The notes under the pieces were generated by a model, which ran no database searches, had not been told where the DNA came from, and saw only the letters and a program-made list of their open reading frames with translations. Shown one piece after another: positions 1 to 5,022 of a stretch of DNA of 5,902 bases (positions are counted from its first letter, which is position 1; the number at the start of each line of letters is the position of its first letter). The position numbers and the translations under genes were made by a program. Source of the DNA: Methylacidiphilum sp. (GTDB lineage Bacteria > Verrucomicrobiota > Verrucomicrobiia > CAIQCK01); assembly GCA_020718125.1 (NCBI GenBank), contig DYDC01000173.1, positions 1 through 5,902 on the forward strand, written 5' to 3'.

Positions 1-12
1 GTCATCCTCGCC

Positions 13-228
13 ATGATCCAACCGCCCCTTCTTTTCCTCCTCTTCGCCGCGCCGGCGCTGGCCGCCGAGGACGCCGGCAAGTTCACGCTCACCGTCTGGA
101 AATCCCCGACATCGGGCGTGGACGTGGCTGTTGAGGTGTTTATGGCAATCCCGGAGCCTTCAAGCGCCGTCCTATGGCTGCTTGGCGCTGGAGGGCTGGC
201 CATGCGCCGTCGGCGTTGGCGCTCCTAA
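13..228 (+). CDS. short PEP-CTERM sorting-signal protein, possibly 5'-partial or decayed
   Basis: The 71-residue product ends in a PEP-CTERM tail: I-P-E-P-S-S at about residues 46-51, a hydrophobic stretch (AVLWLLGAGGLAM), then an Arg-rich end (RRRRWRS). In this family the tail directs exported proteins to exosortase for processing at the membrane. The N-terminus (MIQPPLLFLLFAAPALAAE) looks like a signal peptide with an Ala-X-Ala cleavage site near residues 16-18. Only about 27 residues separate the two signals, whereas most PEP-CTERM proteins carry a domain of a hundred or more. No convincing ribosome binding site precedes the ATG, and the frame is open to the window edge (codons V-I-L-A before the ATG), so the true start may lie upstream. 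It could be a genuine mini-protein, or the two ends of a larger gene joined by an internal deletion. The tail is clear; the gene model is not. Confidence 0.55.
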   Translation: MIQPPLLFLLFAAPALAAEDAGKFTLTVWKSPTSGVDVAVEVFMAIPEPSSAVLWLLGAGGLAMRRRRWRS

Positions 229-321
229 CCTCAGACGTTGCAGTTCGTCAGGGGGCGGTTTTCTTTTCCAGGATTCTCCGAGAAGTCGGGCACAGAGACG
301 ATTTGCCTCTCCAACCTTTGG

Positions 322-888
<567 letters not shown>

Positions 889-894
889 GGTTCC

Positions 895-2376
895 TCACTT
901 TCGAAAACTTTCCGCCAGCGCGATGGCTTTGCGCAGCGCCATGGATTTGTTGACCGTCTCCTGAAACTCGTTCTCCGGCGTGCTGTCGTCCACGATGCCG
1001 CCGCCGGCCTGCACGTAGGCGCGGCTGCCCTTGAGCAGCGCGGTGCGCAGCGTGATGCAGCAGTCGAGGTTGCCGTTGAAGCTGAAGTAGCCCGCCGCGC
1101 CGGCGTAGGGGCCGCGCTGCGTCGTTTCCTGCTCGGCGATGATCTGCATGGCGCGGATTTTCGGCGCGCCGCTGACCGTGCCTGCCGGGAACGTCGCGCG
1201 CATCAGGTCATAGACCGTGCGGCCCTTCTGGAGCGCGCCCTCGACCTGGCTGACGATGTGCATGACGTGGCTGTAGCGCTCGATGACCATGAACTCCTCG
1301 ACCTTCACGCTGCCGTGGTCGCACACGCGGCCGATGTCGTTGCGGGCGAGGTCCACCAGCATCAGGTGTTCGGCGCGCTCCTTCTCGTCGGCCAGCAGGT
1401 CCTTCTCCAGCGCGTCGTCCTCGGCGGGTGTAGCGCCGCGGTTGCGCGTGCCGGCGATGGGGCGGATCTCGACGTGGCCGTCCTCGCAACGGACGTGGAC
1501 CTCCGGCGACGCGCCCACGAGCGAGAAATCGCCGAGTTCGAGGATGAACATGTAAGGCGACGGGTTGACGCTGCGCAGCGCGCGGTAGATGTCCAGCGGC
1601 TTGGAGCGGACTTTTGCCGAAAACCGCTGGCTGAGCACGGCCTGGATGATGTCGCCGTTCTTGATGTAAGCCTTCGCGGCGCGGACCATCGCGTGGTAAC
1701 GCTCGACGGTCATGTTGCTCTCGAAATCTGGCACAGGCGCGTCGCGGCGCATGTCCGCCGGCGGACGCGAGAGCGGCTTGCGCAACCGTTCGGCGATGGC
1801 GTCCACGCGGCGGCGGGCCTTCTCGTAGGCCGCCGCCGGGTCGCCGGTGATGTGGGCGTTGGAGAGAATCTTGATGGTCTGTCGGACGCGATCGAAGATC
1901 AGGATCGTGTCGGTCAGCATGAAGTAGAGCGGCGGCACGCCAAGGTCGTTGCGTTTCGGGCGCGGCACCACCGGCTCGACGTGGTGGATGAATTCGTAGC
2001 CGAGATAGCCGACCGCGCCGCCGCTGAACCGCGGCAGGCCCGCCACCGGCACGGGCTTGTAGCGGGCCATGACCTGCTCGACCACCTCCAGCGGGTCGCG
2101 CTTGAACTTCACGCGCTTGCTCGCGCGGCCTTCGCGCACGATGACGGCGTCGCCCCGTTGCACGAGCGTGATGGACGGGTTCGCGCCGAGCATCGAGTAA
2201 CGGCCGATGTGCTCGCCGCCCTCGACGGACTCGAACAGGAACGCCGGGCCGCGCCCGCGCAGCTTTTCGTAGGCGGACACGGGCGTCTCCATGTCGGCCA
2301 GCACCTCGCGATAGACCGGCACGAGGTTACCGCGGCCGGCCAGGCTGAGAAACTCGCTCTTCGTCGGATAATACAT
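895..2376 (-). CDS. trpE: anthranilate synthase component I
   Basis: The 493-residue chorismate-utilising enzyme works with TrpG to form anthranilate. The N-terminal domain (about 1-200) carries the regulatory motif L47-F48-E49-S50, equivalent to the LLES motif that binds tryptophan in feedback-sensitive TrpE, followed by EGGEHIGRYS. The catalytic domain (about 220-490) shows IAGTRNRG (308-314), the acidic EKERAEHLMLVDLARND block (331-347), ERYSHVMHIVSQVEG (366-380), GTVSGAPKIRAM (399-410), GPYAGAAGYFSFNG (422-435) and AGGGIVDDSTPENEFQET (457-474). No key block is missing, and the intact LFES motif predicts feedback inhibition by tryptophan. The start is supported by AGGA 9 nt upstream and by the usual TrpE opening (GN-VPVYRE-LAD-ETPVSAYEKL). 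Its first 50 nt overlap the end of the upstream membrane-protein gene in another frame. The family also contains PabB; the regulatory motif and adjacent trpG favour TrpE. Confidence 0.96.
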   Translation of the reverse strand: MYYPTKSEFLSLAGRGNLVPVYREVLADMETPVSAYEKLRGRGPAFLFESVEGGEHIGRYSMLGANPSITLVQRGDAVIVREGRASKRVKFKRDPLEVVEQVMARYKPVPVAGLPRFSGGAVGYLGYEFIHHVEPVVPRPKRNDLGVPPLYFMLTDTILIFDRVRQTIKILSNAHITGDPAAAYEKARRRVDAIAERLRKPLSRPPADMRRDAPVPDFESNMTVERYHAMVRAAKAYIKNGDIIQAVLSQRFSAKVRSKPLDIYRALRSVNPSPYMFILELGDFSLVGASPEVHVRCEDGHVEIRPIAGTRNRGATPAEDDALEKDLLADEKERAEHLMLVDLARNDIGRVCDHGSVKVEEFMVIERYSHVMHIVSQVEGALQKGRTVYDLMRATFPAGTVSGAPKIRAMQIIAEQETTQRGPYAGAAGYFSFNGNLDCCITLRTALLKGSRAYVQAGGGIVDDSTPENEFQETVNKSMALRKAIALAESFRK

Positions 2377-2887
2377 GTCTTGCTTTCCTGTAAACGTGGG
2401 TCGAATGGACGCCGATCGCCAGCCCGAAGCCGACGATGCCCCAGCCGACCGCCGCCGTGAACAACTCGCGCGTCAACACCACCAGCGCGGCGCCGACGCC
2501 CGCGTAAAGCGCCGTCTGCGCCCACACGCAGCCCAGCACCAGCCGCGGGTCCGAGCGTCGGAACTGCGTGCGCAGGTGATCGCGATACTCATACTCGCCC
2601 ATTGTCCGCATGACCCACGCGCCCTGGAAGTTCCGCGCCGCGACCATCACGCTGGTGACGCTGACCAGCACCGCCACGAACGGGATCGTCGCCGCCACGA
2701 GGCAGACGACGACGTTCAACACCGCGCTGGCGCGCCAGCCGAGCCGCCGCACGATCGCGTTGGCCTCGAGCGCGAGGCTCGGTGTCGCGACCCACGTGCT
2801 GAAAAAGTCCAGCCCGCGCGCCGCCAGCAACAGGCCCAGGTCGAGCCAGTAGCCCGCGCTGAACAGCGGTGCGTAGAGCGTGATCAT
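2327..2887 (-). CDS. multi-pass membrane protein of unknown function
   Basis: I do not recognise this 186-residue protein with confidence. It has about four hydrophobic segments: near residues 12-33 (weaker), 54-84, 116-138 and 143-161. A charged stretch between them (about 99-114, EYEYRDHLRTQFRRSD) and a charged C-terminal tail are probably cytoplasmic. The N-terminal R-G-L-D-F-F-S-T ... L-E-A-N-A pattern (25-44) resembles the LD-ST ... EANP signature of small DUF5658-like membrane proteins, but this is a loose similarity. I chose the ATG at 2887; a TTG two codons upstream (2893) is possible, and neither has a good ribosome binding site because a palindromic repeat sits just before. Its 3' end overlaps the trpE start by 50 nt, so it is transcribed with trpE. 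It could be a transport or stress protein caught in the operon; nothing in it points to amino acid synthesis. Confidence 0.75.
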   Translation of the reverse strand: MITLYAPLFSAGYWLDLGLLLAARGLDFFSTWVATPSLALEANAIVRRLGWRASAVLNVVVCLVAATIPFVAVLVSVTSVMVAARNFQGAWVMRTMGEYEYRDHLRTQFRRSDPRLVLGCVWAQTALYAGVGAALVVLTRELFTAAVGWGIVGFGLAIGVHSTHVYRKARHVLSDEERVSQPGRPR

Positions 2888-2895
2888 GGCCAAGT

Positions 2896-2960
2896 AGCCG
2901 CGTCACTCCGTGACGCGAGCCAACCGGATCAATGAATGCGCGTCACGGAGTGACGCGGCT
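2896..2960. repeat. REP/BIME-like nested inverted repeat between hisI and the membrane-protein gene
   Basis: Two perfect 22-bp inverted arms (2896-2917 and 2939-2960) flank a 21-bp spacer. Each arm is itself a palindrome: CGCGTCACTCCGTGACGCG on the left and CGCGTCACGGAGTGACGCG on the right, giving an 8-bp stem with a 3-nt loop. The element can therefore fold as two small hairpins or as one long one. It fills most of the 82-nt gap between hisI and the next gene, the only sizeable gap inside the minus-strand run. There is no T-tract on either side, so it is not a standard terminator. The layout matches bacterial REP pairs (BIMEs) or a tiny MITE. It may protect the upstream his mRNA from 3' decay or dampen read-through into trpE, but that is inference. 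Confidence 0.85.
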
Positions 2961-2969
2961 GCGTCGTTG

Positions 2970-3365
2970 TCATTTCTTCCCATACACTTTCGCGGGATCA
3001 AACAGGCGTGGCTCGCCGATGTCCGCCAGCGCGCCGTCCGCCTTCACCTCGCGAAAAAAGCAACTCTTGTAGCCTTCGTGGCAGGCCGCGCCCGCCTGTT
3101 CGACTTCGATCAACAGCGTGTCGCAGTCGCAGTCGGTCGTGACGCGCTTGACGGTCTGCACATGGCCGCTGGACTCGCCCTTGAGCCAGTATTTCTGGCG
3201 CGACCGGCTCCAGAACCAAGTCTTCTTCGTCTCCAGCGTCTTGGCCAGCGACGACTCGTTCATGTAGGCGACCATGAGGACGCGGCCCGTGCCGCTCTCC
3301 TGGATCACAGCCGGGATCAGGCCGTTGGAGTCGAACTTGAGATTGTCGAATGTCGGTTCCGTCAT
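2970..3365 (-). CDS. hisI: phosphoribosyl-AMP cyclohydrolase
   Basis: The 131-residue protein is the stand-alone cyclohydrolase (third step of histidine synthesis), opening the purine ring of phosphoribosyl-AMP to give the ProFAR precursor. Family signatures are FWSRSRQKYWLKGESSGHVQ (51-70), the metal-binding D78-C79-D80-C81-D82 block, and C95-H-E-G-Y-K-S-C102. The Asp residues are expected to bind Mg2+ and the Cys residues Zn2+. There is no C-terminal HisE (pyrophosphohydrolase) domain, so that activity must be encoded elsewhere. The ATG overlaps the stop of the preceding nucleotidyltransferase gene as ATGA, and GAGGAG lies 4 nt upstream, so the two are translationally coupled. Length is normal for monofunctional HisI. 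The stop is followed by the palindromic repeat at 2896-2960. Confidence 0.96.
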   Translation of the reverse strand: MTEPTFDNLKFDSNGLIPAVIQESGTGRVLMVAYMNESSLAKTLETKKTWFWSRSRQKYWLKGESSGHVQTVKRVTTDCDCDTLLIEVEQAGAACHEGYKSCFFREVKADGALADIGEPRLFDPAKVYGKK

Positions 3366-3847
3366 GCTGCTCCTCGTGTTGCCTTTTCCATTTGCTGCCT
3401 CGTTCGCAACGTGTTCTTGAGCGCGTGCAGAGCGGCCTTGTCCTTGGGGCGTCCGGCGGCTTCCTTGGCGGCGATCACATCCGCCAGCGAAGCCACCAGC
3501 ACTTCGCGTCCGCCCAACTTGACGCGGCTCGCACGAGACCGCACGGACTCGAATTTCTTCCGGCTCGAGAGCTCGAAGATGAAATCCACGCTCACTTCAG
3601 GCGTCATCACTCTTTGCATCCGCGAAACGGGAGCAAAAGGTTCGTAAACCGCGCCGCCCAGCAATCCCGCCAACGCTTTGATCTTCCGCAGATTTCGCGG
3701 AGTATGTCGCACAAACAGGTCAATGTCTTCGGTCGTGATGGGCGTTCCCAGCACAGACGCTGCCGCGTTGCCGATCAGAATGAATTCAAGACGGACACGC
3801 GCTGCCGCTCCGGCGATGTCCGACAGCAGTTTTTCCTCAACGGACAT
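3362..3847 (-). CDS. small nucleotidyltransferase-fold protein (MNT/AbiEii-like), function unknown
   Basis: The 161-residue protein has the layout of a minimal pol-beta-type nucleotidyltransferase: L-I-G-N-A-A-A (24-30) at the position of the usual GG helix cap, then T39-E-D41-I-D43-L with two candidate metal-binding Asp residues, a third Asp in VSVDFIFEL (D88), and the C-terminal LADVIAAKEAAGRPKDKAAL block (121-140) that resembles the L-A-K---GR-KD motif of this superfamily. The second Gly of the usual GG is Asn and the usual Arg before T-x-D-x-D is absent, so activity and substrate are uncertain. Relatives include toxin-antitoxin nucleotidyltransferases and antibiotic adenylyltransferases. 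I prefer the ATG at 3847, with AAAGGA about 8 nt upstream; an in-frame ATG at 3856 would place the same purines against the start codon. The start region overlaps the end of the 64-aa gene by 11 nt, and the stop overlaps hisI as ATGA. Confidence 0.75.
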   Translation of the reverse strand: MSVEEKLLSDIAGAAARVRLEFILIGNAAASVLGTPITTEDIDLFVRHTPRNLRKIKALAGLLGGAVYEPFAPVSRMQRVMTPEVSVDFIFELSSRKKFESVRSRASRVKLGGREVLVASLADVIAAKEAAGRPKDKAALHALKNTLRTRQQMEKATRGAA

Positions 3848-4031
3848 AAACACCATCCTTTCGCCGGCGGAGCAGGAAGTGCAGGTGGCCGCCGTAGCGC
3901 CGCCGCAGCAACGACCACAGGATCAAATCGAGATCATGCGCGTCAATGTCCGGCAACCGCGCCGCCAGCCGTTGGCGCCACCGCGCCACCTCGCGCAACA
4001 AACGCTCGGATTGTTTCACCGCCTTACGCAT
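3837..4031 (-). CDS. 64-aa basic protein of unknown function, paired with the nucleotidyltransferase
   Basis: I do not recognise the family. The product is strongly basic, starts with a helical amphipathic segment (MRKAVKQSERLLREVARWRQ), has an acidic middle (LPDIDAHDLDLILWSLL, about 26-42) and ends in RRRKDGVYVR. The start is well supported: the ATG lies inside the last codons of hisF, with GGAG 8 nt upstream (GGAGAAAGGCGTATG), giving a 16-nt overlap with hisF. Its stop overlaps the beginning of the nucleotidyltransferase gene. Tight overlaps on both sides imply a real, co-translated gene. The pairing of a small basic protein with a minimal nucleotidyltransferase recalls two-gene toxin-antitoxin or HEPN/MNT modules, but no HEPN motif (R-x4-6-H) is evident, so that role is only a possibility. 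Being only 64 aa and overlapping, it is easily missed by gene callers. Confidence 0.7.
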   Translation of the reverse strand: MRKAVKQSERLLREVARWRQRLAARLPDIDAHDLDLILWSLLRRRYGGHLHFLLRRRKDGVYVR

Positions 4032-4783
4032 ACGCCTTTCTCCTGCAAAAAACGTTTCACATCGTTCACCGTGTATTCGCCGAAGTGGAAGACCGAGGCG
4101 GCCAGCACCGCGTCGGCCTTGCCGTTTAAGAGCACGTTGGCCATGTGCTCCAATGTGCCCGCGCCGCCGCTGGCGATGACCGGGATGCGCAATGCCTCGC
4201 TGACCGTGCGGTTCAACTCGATGTCGTAGCCGGCCTTCGTGCCGTCGGCGTCCATCGAGGTCAGCAGGATCTCCCCGGCGCCGAGCGACTCGACGCGGCG
4301 CACCCACTCGATGGCGTCAATGCCCGTCGGCTTCCGCCCGCCGTGCGTATAGACCTCCCACCGTTGCGGCGACGAGCCGGGCACGCGCCGCGCGTCCACC
4401 GCCACGACGATGCACTGGCTGCCGAACCGCTCCGCCCCGGCCCGCACCACGTCGGGGTTCTGCACCGCCGCCGTATTGAGTGAGGTCTTGTCCGCGCCGG
4501 CCTTGAGCATCGCGCGGATGTCTTCGACCGTGCGGATGCCGCCGCCGACGGTCAACGGCATGAAACACTCGCTCGCCGTGCGCTGCACCACGGCAATCAT
4601 CGTCGGCCGCCCGTCGCTGCTGGCGGTGATGTCCAGGAACACCAGTTCGTCGGCGCCCTGGCGGTCGTATTCGCGGGCACACTCCACCGGGTCGCCCGCG
4701 TCGCGCAGGTTCAGGAACTTGGTTCCCTTCACCACGCGCCCGCCGGTGACGTCCAGGCATGGGATGATGCGTTTGGCTAACAT
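4016..4783 (-). CDS. hisF: imidazole glycerol phosphate synthase, cyclase subunit
   Basis: The 255-residue TIM-barrel enzyme uses ammonia from its partner HisH to convert PRFAR to imidazole glycerol phosphate and AICAR, linking histidine to purine synthesis. The N-terminal LAKRIIPCLDV with catalytic Asp11, and the second catalytic Asp130 in VVAVDAR, lie at the family's standard positions. Phosphate-binding loops are visible at T78-V-G-G-G (78-82) and ASGGAG (204-209). Length is normal. The frame is open well upstream of 4783, but HisF proteins begin at this Met and the upstream frame runs through a terminator and a leader ORF, so the start is 4783. There is no Shine-Dalgarno sequence: only CAACGAACC separates the terminator U-tract from the ATG. 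It is the first enzyme gene after the attenuator, and its last 16 nt overlap the 64-aa gene. hisH and hisA are not in the window. Confidence 0.96.
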   Translation of the reverse strand: MLAKRIIPCLDVTGGRVVKGTKFLNLRDAGDPVECAREYDRQGADELVFLDITASSDGRPTMIAVVQRTASECFMPLTVGGGIRTVEDIRAMLKAGADKTSLNTAAVQNPDVVRAGAERFGSQCIVVAVDARRVPGSSPQRWEVYTHGGRKPTGIDAIEWVRRVESLGAGEILLTSMDADGTKAGYDIELNRTVSEALRIPVIASGGAGTLEHMANVLLNGKADAVLAASVFHFGEYTVNDVKRFLQEKGVCVRR

Positions 4784-4792
4784 GGTTCGTTG

Positions 4793-4828
4793 AAATAAAA
4801 AGCCCGATGACTCGCTGGAATCATCGGG
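4793..4828 (-). terminator. intrinsic terminator of the hisF leader (attenuator hairpin)
   Basis: Read on the minus strand, CCCGATGA (4821-4828) pairs perfectly with TCATCGGG (4803-4810) across a 10-nt loop, and is followed by CTTTTTATTT (4793-4802). This 8-bp stem plus U-tract is a textbook intrinsic terminator. It lies between the leader ORF and hisF and ends only 9 nt before the hisF ATG. With an upstream promoter on the same strand, it would stop transcription before the operon unless the stem is disrupted. Its 5' arm shares CCCG with the antiterminator pairing at 4825-4833. Confidence 0.88.
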
Positions 4829-4877
4829 ACCTCGGCCTGTCGCGGCGCAAAAGGGGCGCGTCAGGGCCAGAGGCCCG
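4825..4877 (-). promoter_or_regulatory. antiterminator pairing and competing hairpin of the leader RNA
   Basis: On the minus-strand RNA, CGGGCCUC (4870-4877, inside codons 11-13 of the leader peptide) can pair with GAGGUCCCG (4825-4833). This gives 8 Watson-Crick pairs with a single bulged U (4829) and a 36-nt loop. The downstream arm contains CCCG from the terminator stem, so the two folds exclude each other. The upstream arm can instead be held by a local hairpin, GGGCC-UCU-GGCCC (4864-4876), which would leave the terminator free. A ribosome stalled at the first His or Trp codons would leave 4870-4877 mostly free, allowing antitermination; a ribosome at the leader stop would cover it. Pairings were found by eye; energies were not calculated. 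Confidence 0.7.
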
Positions 4878-4908
4878 GGCCATGCCACCAATGGTGCGTC
4901 GTCGTCAT
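4861..4908 (-). CDS. leader peptide of a His/Trp attenuator (MTTTHHWWHGPGLWP)
   Basis: A 15-codon ORF reads ATG ACG ACG ACG CAC CAT TGG TGG CAT GGC CCG GGC CTC TGG CCC TGA. Six of its 15 residues are His or Trp, with five in an unbroken H-H-W-W-H run (codons 5-9) and a third Trp at codon 14. Both residues are rare, so a chance run is very unlikely. The stop lies 32 nt before a terminator that precedes hisF, and the downstream genes include hisF, hisI, trpE and trpG. This is the arrangement of classic his and trp leader peptides: slow decoding of control codons when charged tRNA is scarce permits operon transcription. The peptide itself probably has no other function. No Shine-Dalgarno sequence is seen, but the predicted transcript starts at or within about 3 nt of the ATG, so leaderless initiation is likely. 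The longer hisF-frame ORF runs through here in a different frame. Confidence 0.85.
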   Translation of the reverse strand: MTTTHHWWHGPGLWP

Positions 4909-4917
4909 TGCGCGCGC

Positions 4918-4945
4918 AGTCTAGCCGCGCCCGCCGCGAAGGCAA
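4918..4945 (-). promoter_or_regulatory. predicted sigma70-type promoter of the his-trp operon
   Basis: On the minus strand, TTGCCT (4940-4945) and TAGACT (4918-4923) are separated by 16 bp and match the -35 TTGACA and -10 TATAAT boxes at four positions each. Transcription would start near 4911, placing the leader ATG (4908) at or almost at the RNA 5' end. It sits just upstream of the leader ORF with no other gene between. It was recognised by eye in GC-rich sequence, so the call is moderate. Confidence 0.55.
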
Positions 4946-4972
4946 GCGGTTTTTCGGCGAACGCGCCGGAGC

Positions 4973-5000
4973 TTGACCCCGCCGGTTGGGACGCCACACT
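4973..5000 (+). promoter_or_regulatory. possible promoter of the kinase pseudogene
   Basis: On the plus strand, TTGACC (4973-4978) is followed after 16 bp by CACACT (4995-5000), which keeps the A and T positions important in a -10 box. The predicted start near 5007 lies about 16 nt before the kinase ATG at 5023. It faces away from the his-trp promoter, with the two -35 boxes 27 bp apart. The -10 box is weak, so this is tentative. Confidence 0.4.
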
Positions 5001-5022
5001 CGGCGGCCAGAGAGCGATTCCC

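Noticed and set aside
229..321. A terminator between the convergent PEP-CTERM gene and trpG.
   Set aside because: A 4-bp GACG/CGTC stem is followed after some distance by TTTTCTTTT on the plus strand, but the stem is too weak and too far away; nothing suitable was found for the trpG side.
2375..2935. A 186-codon plus-strand ORF opposite the membrane-protein gene.
   Set aside because: Composition (Arg, His, Asp, Ala, Gln) is that of an antisense shadow, while the minus frame gives clear membrane segments.
2896..2960. The inverted repeat as a rho-independent terminator or a CRISPR repeat.
   Set aside because: There is no T-tract after the stem on either strand, and only one inverted pair is present rather than regularly spaced direct repeats.
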